A DNA stretch of 64,000 bases from NCBI GenBank assembly GCA_951640195.1, contig OX621164.1:2461098-2525097 (forward strand). The letters run 5' to 3'. Positions 12,392 to 23,815 of the stretch are shown here, one piece after another (the first letter of the stretch is position 1; each line of letters begins with the position of its first letter). Made by a program: the position numbers and the translations under genes. The DNA comes from Porpolomopsis calyptriformis (taxonomy: Eukaryota; Basidiomycota; Agaricomycetes; Agaricales; Hygrophoraceae). The notes under the pieces are model-generated. The model had not been told where the DNA came from. It searched no databases and saw only the letters and a program-made list of their open reading frames with translations.

Positions 12392-13854
12392 ATGGAACCC
12401 ATGCGCATAATCTCAGTTCCAGATCAAAGCCATGTCAAACGCGGGTTCCTCGCCCTCCATATCGCTGGCGGTCAGGTTGGCTTACCCATTATCGTCCTGA
12501 CGTTCATTCTATCGAAGAATGCCTCCCGTCATCCCACCTTAATTAATTTTTGTATAACTTGGATCATCTGTTCTGTTATCTATTGTCTGTTGTAAGTCAC
12601 CCGTCTTCGCGTTTCTTTATCTCCTTTATGCTCACCCTCCTCGAGACTATACAGCAGCTGGGACGCTGGTCGTAATAATTCTCCCAGTCGTGTATGCTTG
12701 ATTCAAGCTGCTATGGTTGAAGGTGGACCTCCCATGTGAGCCATATCTCTTCGCCGATTTAAACTCTTATTTCTTATAATTCAGGGCAGCGGTAGCGGGC
12801 CTTGCTGTTGTCATCCAGGTAAGACGCCATATGATCATGCATAGTTCTGGGTTACCTAGGGGCTTCCCCAAGTTATGGAAAACCTTTCGACCATCAGATC
12901 CATTGTGTCTGAGAAAAATACCTCCATCTGTCGCAATGGCGTTGGTAAGACTCCTTACACAAAGTCTCCTCGTCCACAGTCCTGACACACCTCACCATCC
13001 AGGCTCTGGCTCCCCCTTATGTTGTCTTTGTCGTTTTCACTGTCACAACCGCACTGGTGCGTATCCCCCCCCTGCTGGCTTTGAACCACAACTCACTTCT
13101 ATCACAGTTTGAAACGAAATACCCATCCACTGTAAACTTTGACAACGGCCTCTATTGCGTTTTTGCCTGGGAACCATTGTGCGGTAATTCTCTTTTCACT
13201 TCGGCCCCTTGTTCACATCAACTTCGCCAGCTATTCTTATTCCGGCCCACTCTTTTGCCTCGCCACACTTGTCCTGATTCTGGGACTTGAACGTATGTTG
13301 TTTCGGCCTCTTAATCCCCTCTGACCTTATCTCAATCATTTCATTCAGTGGCGGTAGTGATCGACCTCTACCGACTGAAGAAGCTCATTCGTAGGGTGTT
13401 TCCGTTCGCCGAGCAAAACTCTTTGCCGTCACATTGCATTCGTGTTTGCATCTTTACGTTTTATTCTTGGTTTACCTTTATGTGAGTCAGGACCTGTTCG
13501 CTTCGGTTCGGTTTCTGACGAGTGTACATAGCGCATGCATCCTCTTTGCATCAAACTCCACCTCACCCTGGGGTTATATGATCGAAGCTTCCAGTAAGTT
13601 TCTCACCCCATCTTCACCTCTTACTTCTCAATCTAAATTTTTTAAGTACCCCTTGCCATTGTCGCCATATTTGGGACGCACAGAGTGAGAGATTTGGATT
13701 ATCTTCAGTCTAAAATCTAACTCAAAGACGACAGGATGTATTTCTCGTTTGGTGTATCTGGAGGCGTAATCCAAAGAAGATCAATCCGGCCAACGAGCTC
13801 ACTCCTGAAGGCGATGTCCCACCAACGTCCTTTAACTCAGTCGGATCAGTATAG
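12392..13854 (+). CDS. Agaricomycete 7-TM-like membrane protein
   Basis: Multi-exon gene starting MEPMRIISVPDQSHVK. Readable exons include 12392-12591, 12646-12735, 12784-12817, one ending at ATGGCGTTG near 12951, one encoding ALAPPYVVFVVFTVTTAL, and a last exon encoding DVFLVWCIWRRNPKK that stops at 13854. Together they form about seven hydrophobic segments joined by short loops, with a cytosol-like hydrophilic tail. The first helix region GGQVGLPIIVLTFIL and HPTLINFCITWIICS recur in a large family of agaricomycete receptor-like proteins of unknown function. Splicing between about 13180 and 13290 is unresolved. I do not assign a ligand or role. Confidence 0.7.
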
Positions 13855-14083
13855 CACATGGGTGCATGTCGTGGTGACCTCGGGGATTCTCATCTACCGG
13901 AGTCCTGACTGGCACAGTCTCCGGGCAAGCAGAGATGGCGGAGATTATACAGTGCTCGCAAGAGCGAGACACATACCAGGGTAACGGAGACTTTGTACCA
14001 ACTCGCCCATGGACATTGTAACGGACAAAACGCCACGGCACATGTATAACCACCGCCTACAATGAGAATATACACCCGTGAAT

Positions 14084-14501
14084 CTATGCCCCCCCTCTGT
14101 TGGAATATGAGCCAAAGATCTCGAATACTGAACAAGGACATACACTAGGATATTATTTCTGGCAGCAAAGCGAGGTTATATAAGAATAAGTGTATCGAGT
14201 AGTATCACTCACATCGGAATGTGTATCAGCTTGACGAAATAACCAATAAAACCCATTACAGCAAATCCAATCGCCACGGCCTTGCAGATTTGCAGGAATT
14301 CTAAAGGTAGGGTATTAAGGACGGATACGTGGCAAGATGTCAGATATAGCTGCAAACCTTTCGGCGAAGGTTTCGTGCATCTTGTGATGAACTGCAAAAA
14401 ATGAAGTCAAAAGCCAGTGGTATCGGCCTCGTACTTACTTGATTTCCGTCGCGAAGAAACTGCTGGGGAATGTCGACGAATTCTTTGATTTTGTCCGACA
14501 T
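14084..14501 (-). CDS. SSS1: Sec61 translocon gamma subunit
   Basis: Tail-anchored subunit of the ER protein-conducting channel. Exons 14439-14501, 14358-14391, 14213-14300, 14144-14158 and 14084-14096 give exactly 70 residues. The protein reads [17 protein letters not shown], then [13 protein letters not shown], then the membrane helix [20 protein letters not shown] and the conserved end IPINNILVGGA. The last two exons are only 15 and 13 nt; without them the reading frame would end at IHIPM, losing the family's conserved tail. Start is 139 bp from the divergent PPR gene start, so the two probably share a promoter region. It contains GTCACGTA on the minus strand near 14523-14530. Confidence 0.95.
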
Positions 14502-14640
14502 GGTTGCTCGCTGGATGAGGATATACGTGACTTTTCTCACGCTTTCCTTCCTGCTCACCTCAAAGGTAAGCACCGTCGCGAGATTCGAACTGGAGCGAAC
14601 ACTGAAGTCAACACTCTTTCTAATCGCAGGGCACGCATGA

Positions 14641-16935
14641 ATGTGCCTGAGGGGCGGTCTGATCCTAGCCGCACGTTCCCTAAACCGTCGTCCCATCTTT
14701 TACAATGCAAATCGAAACCCCTTCGTCAGTACCAAACGATTTCTCAGTTCCCTCGAAGGGCCTTCTCGTCAAAGAATCGATGCTCTCGTTCACAAACTCC
14801 ACGGCTCAGTTTGGAAGAGTCACCTAGCTGACATTCACCGATACTACCCCGTTCTTGTCGAAGACGTAAAGAAAATCAGGAGCACTCACGCTGATCAAGC
14901 TCTTCCCTCCCCGTTGAGCAGACAACAGCTTGTTGAAATTCTCGACGTCTTGGCTGCTTCTGGTCGCCCATTTGATCTTGCTCTCGTGGAAAAGATCCTC
15001 TTCGACATGCCGGACGTTTTTGGTCTCTGCCCGACGCCGGAAGATTACACTGCTATTATCTGTGCTCTTATTAGACACGGCAACGTTCAGACCATCCATC
15101 GCTGGCTCTTATCGATGCCTAAAAAATCTGGTCATATCACTCCTTCTCTACCACAGTGGCATCTTTTTTTAGGGCACTGCCGCGAGAAAGGGGAACTGGG
15201 ACTGCTTCGAGCTGCGATCAAAACAATGCGCAAGTCTGGTTGCAGACCAACGAACGCCAGCTTCAAGATCCTCATCGAAGCATTATTTCATGCTTCGCCG
15301 CCCATCCCTCAGATCATTGTTTTCGCTTCAGTGATGGACGACATGATGAAGGAGGGTTTAAGATACGACTCGGCCGTTGCTGAGTCCCTTCGTTGTGGTT
15401 ATTCTAACCTGGGGTATGATCAGCGTGGCTCACAGGTTGAGCAGCTCTACCGATCACGCTTCATGGAGCTGAAAGAAGACAAGGAGGAACCCGAATGGAA
15501 TAATCGACTACGGGAAGAGGCTGAGAAATGTGGCACGAGGGCTGCGGTTAAATTATGCAAAACCTATCGACGGGATGGCGTTGTTGTCTCTCCTCTCATG
15601 TTAGCTACCATTTTATGTAATTCGACCAACCTCAGCGACCTCCGCTACGCCGAAGAGGAACTTCAGGTTCAGGCTAACGTCGTTCACTGGTCGATCTTGA
15701 TCAATAACACCATTCGTATTGGCGACGTGGCAAAAGCCCTCTCGATCTACACCCAATCCCAACAGTCAGGTGTACGCCCCGATGCTGCTATGGTACACCC
15801 CATCATCAACGCTCTTTGCGTGACTGCATTTAAGCCACCCAGCGAGGCTTCCATCGACCAAGCGCTTTCATTATATCAAGACCTGGCCAGCGCAGTACCA
15901 CTCTCTCCAAGAGGATCAGCTTTACCACCGAAGTTGCCCACAACTCGTCCAAATCGTTCCCCTGGGCCTGACGCTATGATCTATAATTCACTTCTCCGTG
16001 CCGTTTCATCCTCAACGAATATTTCAAAATATTACCCTAAAGCGATGTCCTTGCTGGACGATATGGAGGCGCGGAATATATCCATGAACGACAGCATGAC
16101 CACTACTTCCCTAATTATTCTCCTTATGCGAAATTCATCCGACGCCTCGGAGGCATTCGACGTTTATCGACGCATGTGTAATAAGGATGGTATCATCATC
16201 GATGCCAAGGGTTATGGTGTTCTGTTGAATGCGTTCTGCAAACTATCATTCCCTGGCCAGCCCCTTCCATCCCTTCGATACTACTTCGAAATGGCTAAAG
16301 ACATGCAAAAGGCCGGGCATAGCGTAACGGCGGAAGTGTATACCATTCTGTTGCGACAGCTGGCGTTCTTGGCGACAAAAATGACAGAGAATGCATTCCT
16401 CATAACCCTCAGAGATGATCTAATCGCTACCATCCGCCGAGCGCACAACCACCTCACTGTAGACGCCTCTTTCTCTCCGGATCCTCCTCTGTGGAATCAG
16501 CTGATGGACACATATCAACGCGCTGGCTGCTTCGAGGAATCATACAGAGTCTGGGATATGATGTATCTGTCCGGAAGATTTGACAATACCAGTGTGAGCA
16601 TCATTCTCGATGCTTGTGGGTACGCTGGTGCCTGGGATATGGCGAAATATATTTGCTCGAAGCTTTTGGAGGATGGTTTCTCCTTCAATCAACGGAACTG
16701 GAACGCCTGGCTGGAATGCTTGTGTCGCCTAGGCAAGCTAAACGAGGCGGTGAAAATAGCATGTCTAGAGATGGGGGAGCATCAGGATGATGTCGCCCCT
16801 GATGTGGAGACCGTCAGGATTCTGCTCAAGTTTGCGATCGAGACAAACCAACAGAATGAAGTTCAGTCTCGTATTAAGCGATATATACCGAAATTATGGG
16901 AATCACTCCCTGTAGAACTACGGCAATTGTCATAG
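14641..16935 (+). CDS. Pentatricopeptide repeat (PPR) protein, probably mitochondrial
   Basis: Intronless frame of 764 codons, unusual here where most genes are split. Recurrent helix pairs of about 35 residues are visible, for example AALKTMRKSGCRPTNASFK-like (15225-15265), WSILINNTIRIGDVAKALSI, MIYNSLLRAV, VYRRMCNKDGIIIDAKGYG and NQLMDTYQRAGCFEESYRV. This is PPR spacing, so the protein probably binds organellar RNA. The N-terminus (MCLRGGLILAARSLNRRP) is basic, hydroxylated and lacks acids, consistent with a mitochondrial presequence. Its RNA target cannot be read from sequence. Divergent from Sec61 gamma. Confidence 0.85.
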   Translation: MCLRGGLILAARSLNRRPIFYNANRNPFVSTKRFLSSLEGPSRQRIDALVHKLHGSVWKSHLADIHRYYPVLVEDVKKIRSTHADQALPSPLSRQQLVEILDVLAASGRPFDLALVEKILFDMPDVFGLCPTPEDYTAIICALIRHGNVQTIHRWLLSMPKKSGHITPSLPQWHLFLGHCREKGELGLLRAAIKTMRKSGCRPTNASFKILIEALFHASPPIPQIIVFASVMDDMMKEGLRYDSAVAESLRCGYSNLGYDQRGSQVEQLYRSRFMELKEDKEEPEWNNRLREEAEKCGTRAAVKLCKTYRRDGVVVSPLMLATILCNSTNLSDLRYAEEELQVQANVVHWSILINNTIRIGDVAKALSIYTQSQQSGVRPDAAMVHPIINALCVTAFKPPSEASIDQALSLYQDLASAVPLSPRGSALPPKLPTTRPNRSPGPDAMIYNSLLRAVSSSTNISKYYPKAMSLLDDMEARNISMNDSMTTTSLIILLMRNSSDASEAFDVYRRMCNKDGIIIDAKGYGVLLNAFCKLSFPGQPLPSLRYYFEMAKDMQKAGHSVTAEVYTILLRQLAFLATKMTENAFLITLRDDLIATIRRAHNHLTVDASFSPDPPLWNQLMDTYQRAGCFEESYRVWDMMYLSGRFDNTSVSIILDACGYAGAWDMAKYICSKLLEDGFSFNQRNWNAWLECLCRLGKLNEAVKIACLEMGEHQDDVAPDVETVRILLKFAIETNQQNEVQSRIKRYIPKLWESLPVELRQLS

Positions 16936-17025
16936 CAAAAAAGCAAGTGTATGATGCGCCTGGTTGAACAATGCGCTGGAGTCTAGGAAATAAAAAGTGA
17001 ATAAAATCTAGATTATCCTGCCAAA

Positions 17026-20000
17026 TCAATGTGAAAGTTCCTCTACAGAAGGGCAGTCGCACTGCAAAGAGGTGAGTAATGTTGCACGACAATCAAAAAA
17101 AAATCGACCCACAATGAGATTCAGATCACCATATGCTAAGCAGGAAAAGCAAAGATGTCAGTTGAGAACCGAGACCGACCCTGAACTTACCATCGTCTAT
17201 TCGAGAAACGGCCGGCCAGAATTTCCTCCCGAGGAGCCATGGCACCGGATATGCGGCTGCCTTGCGTGAGTAAGGTCTAACAACAAGTTGATCAGTCTCC
17301 TTCGTGCAATCCTTCGAAGAACGAACCGATTCCACTGTTCCTCGGGTAGAACAATAACAGACAAAGAATGAGGCGAATTTTTGAGAAGATTGTTGTCCTT
17401 TGGTTGCTTTCCGGTGATGATATCTTCTGCTTCTTGACGAATCTGAATCATCGCGTCACAGAACCTGAAGGACTATGAAAACCGGCGTTAGAATTCAGGC
17501 GAAGAGGCGGCATACATCTCAATCTCCTCCAACGTCTCGGATTCGGTGGGTTCGATCAACATGCAAGTCGAGACCGGCCAGGAACATGTGGGAGGGTGGA
17601 AGCCGTAATCCTGGCTCAAGCCAGTCAATGCGTGAAGGAAATTAATCACAAAACAAAATGTTCAACCTGCAAGCGTTTGGCGAAGTCGGAAACCTTCAGC
17701 CCAGCAGCTTTATCAAATTCTGCTAGATCGATTAAAAGTTCGTGCGCCACCCTTCCGTTGTTATTCTTGTATCGCAAGTTATAGTGTCCAGAAAGGCGGG
17801 ATGCCATGTAATTTGCGTTGAGCAAAGCGATCTTAGACGAGTCAGTCAACCCTTGTCCACCTAGCATCTTAATGTATGCCCAGGAAATGAGGAGAATCGA
17901 TGCACTGCCATATGGTGCAGCAGAGACAGCGTTAATCGCTCGTTCACCACCAGTAGGTACGACTGGATGGCTGGGTAGGAAAGGCGTTAGGTGCTCAGCG
18001 ACACAGATTGGTCTATATTTCGAGAGCGTTCAATGAAGCAAACAGTACCAGTCAACTCGTAATACTCACCCAACCCCCGGGCCACCACCACCATGCGGAC
18101 TGATGGTCAATCTAGTGAGAAGGTTATAGGCGGATATCATGTCTGCTTACATTGCGAAAGTTTTGTGCAAATTCAGATGGCATACATCCCCTCCGCAGGT
18201 CGCAGGATTTGTAAGACCGACTTGAGCATTCAGGTTGGCACCTACGGTATGTTGAAGAGATAGATCCCACACCCACTAGGATTTGCTTACCATCCAGATA
18301 GACTTGCCCTCCGTGGTTGTGTATAATTTGACAAGCCTTCAAGAATATCGATGAAAGAACTGTCCTTGACAAAGGAGGAATTAAAATACCTGTCGCACAC
18401 CATCTTCAAATACACCAAAGGTTGAAGGGTACGTAATCTATGATTCGATCAGATAAGTTGTTGAACGTGTAACATGAACAAACCATGAGGGCCGCGACGT
18501 TATCCTTGTGTGTTTCCGCCTTTAACTGGAGGTCTTCCAAGTCAAGATTGCCATCACTGTGAGTTTTCACGGCCACCACTTTGAGTCCCGCCATGACCGC
18601 AGACTTCGAAGAAGATCAGCGGGACGAGTTCAAAGTACGAATCAAATAACTCACCGCAGGATTCGTGCCATGGGCGCTTAAAGGTATGAGACATACGTCG
18701 CGATGACCTTCGCCACGAAACTCGTGATACGCCCGAATCACACAAAGACCTGCGTATTCTCCAGCAGCTCCGGAGTTGGGTTGGAGAGAACAAGCGTGGA
18801 ATCCAGTGATTTTGCACAAATCACTTTCCAGTTCCTGGCATTCTGTAATTTAGGGGACGCTTTAACTCGCTGAATGCATGATCATACCTTGATGATATCA
18901 CGATAACCTTTAACTTGATCCATTGGTGCAAAAGGATGTATAGAGCTGAACTCGGGCCAGGTGATCGGAATCATACTACTGGTACTATTAAGTTTCATAG
19001 TGCAGCTGCCGAGAGGTATCATGGAGTGAACCAGACTTATGTCCTTTGATGCAAGATGATGTATGTAGCGGAGCATCTCGGTTTCTGAATGATGTTTGTT
19101 GAAAACTGGATGTGAAAGAAAATCCGAGGTACGCCGAAGAGACACGGGTATCGAGGGGGTATCTGGGTGCTTGAGGCTCGACAAGGAAACAGGCGATACA
19201 CGGGCGGCCGAAGCAAAGACGCTTATGAGAGCCAACAAGTTCTTAGGCCCGACACTTTCATCCATTGTTACACCGACGCGCAATTTGTCGACAGGTCGAA
19301 GATTGATGCCAGCCCCGTGTGCGGTCTCGTGTACAACGTCCGAAGATTCTACCACTCTGGACACGTCGATTACGAGGGTATCGAAGAATTCGTCATTTGT
19401 GGTTTGATAACCGAAACGCTGGATAGTGTCTTTGAGTACTTGAGTGAGACCGTGTACTTTTCCTGCGATATTTCGAAGGCCAATTGGTCCGTGATAGACT
19501 GCATACATAGCGGCAATATTTGCCAGGAGGGCTTGACTGGTGCAAATATTGCTTGTTGCCTTCTCGCGACGGATATGTTGTTCTCGCGCTTTGGAAGCAA
19601 ATTGACGCGACAACTCAATCCAGAGATTAAGAGAACATACTTTGTAACGCTAACCTGTAAGCTGGTTGACCAGTGGTGTCCTTGCTCCTGCCAATCAAAC
19701 GGCCTGGCATTTTTCTCTTGAGCTGGTCTGTCACGGCAAAGAAGGCGCCGTGAGGACCTCCGTATCCAATAGGAACACCAAACCGAGCCGAGTTTCCGAG
19801 GATGATGTCCGCGCCCCACTCACCAGGAGGTTTGAGCACGGTCAGGGCTAGGAGGTCCGTCGCACACACGACCAGCGCCCCAGCTGCATGTATTGATCGT
19901 GCAAGATTACCAAAGTCCTTGATGCTCCCGTTCACGTCTGGGTATTGAACAAGCACACCACACAAATCCTCACGCAACAATTCGTGGTCCAGGACTGAGG

Positions 20001-20817
20001 CAGAGTCACCGACGACTAAACGAATACCGAAACCTTTGGCACGTGTGCGAAGAACTGAGATAGTCTGGGGAAAGACGCCATGATCAACAAAGAATGACCG
20101 TTTCTTTTGTCCCGAGCTGGCGAAGGCCATGACCATACCCTCCGCGGCAGCTGTTGCTTCATCTAACAAAGAAGCGTTGGCGATGTCCATGGAAGTCAAA
20201 GACATGACCATTGTCTGGAAGTTTACGAGAGATTCAAGTCGGCCTGTAAATATGTATGATGAGAAGGAGAGTTTAGCAGAAGTATATAGTATCAACGACC
20301 TTGAGCGATTTCAGGCTGATACGGTGTATACGGCGTATACCAGGCTGGGTTCTCCAGAACCTGAAAAAAAAAAAAAAAGAAAAACAGTGTTGAGACTAAA
20401 AGACGCGTGAAAAAAGAGAAAACTAACGTTGCGCAAGATGACTGGAGGAACGACGGCATTGCAGTAGCCCATGCCGATATAACTCTTGAAAACCTTGTTC
20501 AGGCTACCCAATTCCTTGGCTCTTGCGCACAACTCTGATTCACTAAAGGCAGGGATAGACTCGTTGTTCACAGGATTTGAAAAGAGGCGTATTTTAGAAG
20601 GGACCGTCGCCGAAATGAACTCGTCCATTGTTCCATAGCCCAGGTGCTGTAGCATCCTGGATGCTTCGCGATCATCGGGTCCTATATGCCGCTCAGGAAA
20701 TGCATCTAAAGGCGCGAAAAGTGACGAGGGGGTTTTAATCGAGGCAAAGGATCGTGTATTAGGATGAAGAGGGTGAAGGCGAGTGGATATGCGTGCAAGC
20801 AGACTGAACACGGCCAT
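17026..20817 (-). CDS. GCV2: Glycine dehydrogenase (decarboxylating), P protein
   Basis: PLP-dependent P protein of the mitochondrial glycine cleavage system, decarboxylating glycine and passing the aminomethyl group to the H protein. Starts [20 protein letters not shown], a presequence-like end, followed by [16 protein letters not shown]. Both halves of the family are present: [19 protein letters not shown] and [11 protein letters not shown] in the N-half, then [34 protein letters not shown] and [18 protein letters not shown], whose lysine binds PLP. The gene has many short introns; the 3' end uses a 23-nt exon (17113-17135, AYGDLNLI) and a final 36-nt exon (17026-17061, [11 protein letters not shown]). 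Roughly 1000 residues, normal for the family. Confidence 0.96.
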
Positions 20818-21250
20818 TGAGTTGGGAATCTAATAGAGCGAGAAATCGGGTACCACGAAATCCCTGAGTGAAATTTCACCGAGTATTCACCGAGTCAGTG
20901 GAAAGGTGAAAAAGGTCATGATAAGGGGCCATCGATGCCCTCGATACTGATAACAAAGGATCGCATTTAGAAACTGTACCCGCCACACAGAAAGATCTGA
21001 TGTTCCAGGTCTAATAGCGCGCTGGCTTTAGGTCTTCACGCTAGTACAAATTTTCTTTTCTCTTCAAATGGGGGTGAGTACCTCCATTTAACATGTAGGG
21101 TCGTACATATTAGGGATGCATTGGAAACACGACAGTCAAGGCATAAGCGCCAGCCCGTCTTGACACGCATAACGAACAAAGTTTAGTACGTCTTCGGAAC
21201 GTCTTCTGTCGTAAAGAAATACGTAAGATGTTAGTCTCGACTGAGGTAAT
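20818..21250. other. Spacer between GCV2 start and ARMH3-like stop
   Basis: 433 bp containing the GCV2 promoter and the 3' end of the ARMH3-like gene. The only distinct element is a two-copy tandem repeat listed separately. No coding exon or RNA gene seen. Confidence 0.6.
20875..20895. repeat. Two-copy tandem direct repeat upstream of GCV2
   Basis: The word ttcaccgagt occurs at 20875-20884 and again at 20886-20895, an 11-bp period, starting 57 bp upstream of the GCV2 start codon. An 11-bp spacing would put both on one DNA face. Could be a regulator site or chance. Confidence 0.5.
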
Positions 21251-23745
21251 TTACACTGACGGTGGCTCTTCAATCTCTGGCGATTCTTTCACTCCAAAGA
21301 GACCGTCGGCGTCAATGGCTCGAGCGACTGCTTGCATAGCGTCTTTGGCTGAGACGGCGGCGGCTTTTCCTACCTTTTCTTCGTAGAATTCAGTCACAGA
21401 CAGGATGTGGGAAAGTAATTCTCTGGGTTCAGCCGCCCATGATGATCTTCTAGTAGACGGAAGCGATAGAGTGCGCAGAAGGGACACCTGCTTCCTCAAA
21501 ATAGAGGAGGAGCGTACTAGTTCATACTGCAAAGATATATAATATCAACACGAAGTGTACCCGCCGCAAGGACATCACTTACAATAAACTCGTGAATAGC
21601 CAACGGGGAAGGAAGAAAGATTTCCGATTTACAAAGCGCAAGGTCCAGCATAACAATTACCTTCAGCCATTAGCACGATGCTCATGAAGATAAATCTGAG
21701 ATGTCCGGTACCGCTCACTTGTTGAGAGAGGCGCTCCACCCCACCAGTTGTGATAAGGCTGTCTAGCTTGTTAGACAAGAAATCAAGTAATCCGAGAACG
21801 GCAGTCCAAAGTTCACTCCATTCGTATTCTGGACACAATCCGTTGATACTCACCACACAGGAAAGATTGAAACTACGCACGCAAACGAATCCGTTCTTTC
21901 TGTATGAACCAGATGGTACGATGGCAAATCCCGATGCAAGTACTGGAATTGATCAATAAACGTTTAAATTGTTTGTAGCCACCTACGTATACGAAGCAAC
22001 CTCTAATCGCTTATGTAGGTTGTGACGCAGCCAAAGTACACAACAATCTAGGATTGCGCAAGTTGGTGGTCGTGGGAGGGGAGAGATCGGGAGCAAAGGT
22101 AACCTCTTCCACCAATCAGGTTGTCAATAAGACGGAGGGGAATAGAATAATGGTTCCTCACTTGACGGCACAATCTGATATGAATTTGTGCAGGTTGACA
22201 TAATATAGTCATGACTTGGTCGTTTTCTGCGAACGCCAGCAATATCTTCAGAGACAGATTGGCATAAGCGACGGAACGAGGCGACGATGTTGAAGAAGCA
22301 TGCGATAGCAAATATGAAGACAGAGTCAAAATAGTGAAAGCGGCGGGAGATGACTGGTCGTTCTTGGTTTGCTCGCCCGGCTCTGCATATATCTCCTCCA
22401 ATAACACGGAGCAGAAAGTAGGGTTGAGATAGAGAAATTCAAATATAGGGAGCAGGACGACGCTGGCCTCGATCGGTCTATTCCAAAAGAATAACATCAT
22501 CAGTACGCATGATGTATCGATTGATAGGGGGGAAGCGTACTGGTTCTTGAATAATTCTCGCGGAGGGTCAATAGGTTTTGAGGACAAAGCGCGATCGGGT
22601 CGTAAGGAAAAAATTACAGATCCTAGAACGGTTGTCAGACTCGGAGGCGAGTCATCTGAGATATCCTGATACGCTCTGCGTCAATAGTTAATGAATTTCC
22701 AGGCAAGTCCTCGATTCGGAAGCACAAACTTTATGGCGGCATTGATGGCGAAGTTGGAAGCCCAACAAATTTTGCCCATAAAATCCTTGTCGCTAGTTTC
22801 TTTGATTCGTTGAAGATAAGGGTTGAGCTTCGCCGCATCCGACTTGTGGAAATCTGCCAGGACGGCAAGCAATAGCACCGCTTCGAAGGTAAAACGTTCA
22901 GTACTGGGAGATTTGACGAACTGTAGATGAAAGAAATGAGAATCATTATTTGATTTCGTCCAGAGAGAAGTGACTAACATCGGTGATAGATGGGAATAAA
23001 TCGCGTCGGAGAAAATAGGCGCCTGGACTGAGTTGACCTATGCCGCACATGAAGATAATGGCCAGTTGAATCATTTGATGACGAAGACTAGCTGGTGAAA
23101 TGTAAATGCATCATTCTTCAGTGGAGAAAGGACTCGTCATACTCGGCGCGGTCTCATCCCCGATGGTGTCGTTAATCATCGCAGTAAAATCCTACCCTCC
23201 CAGGTCATGAAATACTCCGTGAAGTCCGTAGAGAAAACTTACCATAAATATTTGATCACTTTGGTTCACGCCTCCGGCAAAAATCTCCATTACTTCCCAG
23301 CCGGTAAGGTTCTTATGAAGAATGCATCGAATTATGATTGACAGGGTCTCTAGTGAGTGAGCCTTCCTGACATCGTCGTACGGCATGTTGCGAGCGAGTT
23401 TCAAGCATGCCGAGAATAAGCCATTAAATGTTGGCTACTGAACTTGATGGTCAGAAAAATGCAGGAAAGAGAGGCAAGGCCGGACCTTCAGGCCGTTTAA
23501 ACACTCTTCCTTGGTTAGCCCGCCCAGCTTTCCGACCAGAAAGTTGCGATCGACATCACATAACAAAAGATGAGACCAAAATGTCTCCGTGTTTTCGTAT
23601 GGGCTGATCTGGGGCGGCGATAAACCCTACAGAGAAAGATAAGCACAGAGAAACGCAAGATGGTGGTGTTTCGTTCCTGCAGTAACTTATTGTACGTACT
23701 GACGAATTTTGAGCTGATCTGGAACGAGTGGTTTTTGTCCAACAT
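21251..23745 (-). CDS. ARMH3/DUF1741 armadillo-like helical protein
   Basis: Multi-exon gene; start ATG at 23745 (MLDKNHSFQISSKFVSTYNK). Diagnostic segments are VGKLGGLTKEECLNGLK, KAHSLETLSIIIRCILHKNL, GWEVMEIFAGGVNQSDQIFM, RIKETSDKDFMGKICWASNF and PTCAILDCCVLWLRHNL near 22030-22070. This matches the DUF1741 family of human ARMH3 (C10orf76), which binds PI4KB and GBF1 at the Golgi. All-helical with no membrane anchor visible. About 8-10 exons, not fully resolved; the last encodes VTEFYEEKVGKAAAVSAKD and ends at 21251. An ATCACATGAT palindrome lies at 23785-23794, 39 nt upstream of the start. Confidence 0.82.
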
Positions 23746-23815
23746 CAGACGAAACCAAAATGTTTTCTGGCCAAGACCACTAGCATCACATGATCTGAAG
23801 AAAGCGCTATATCGC

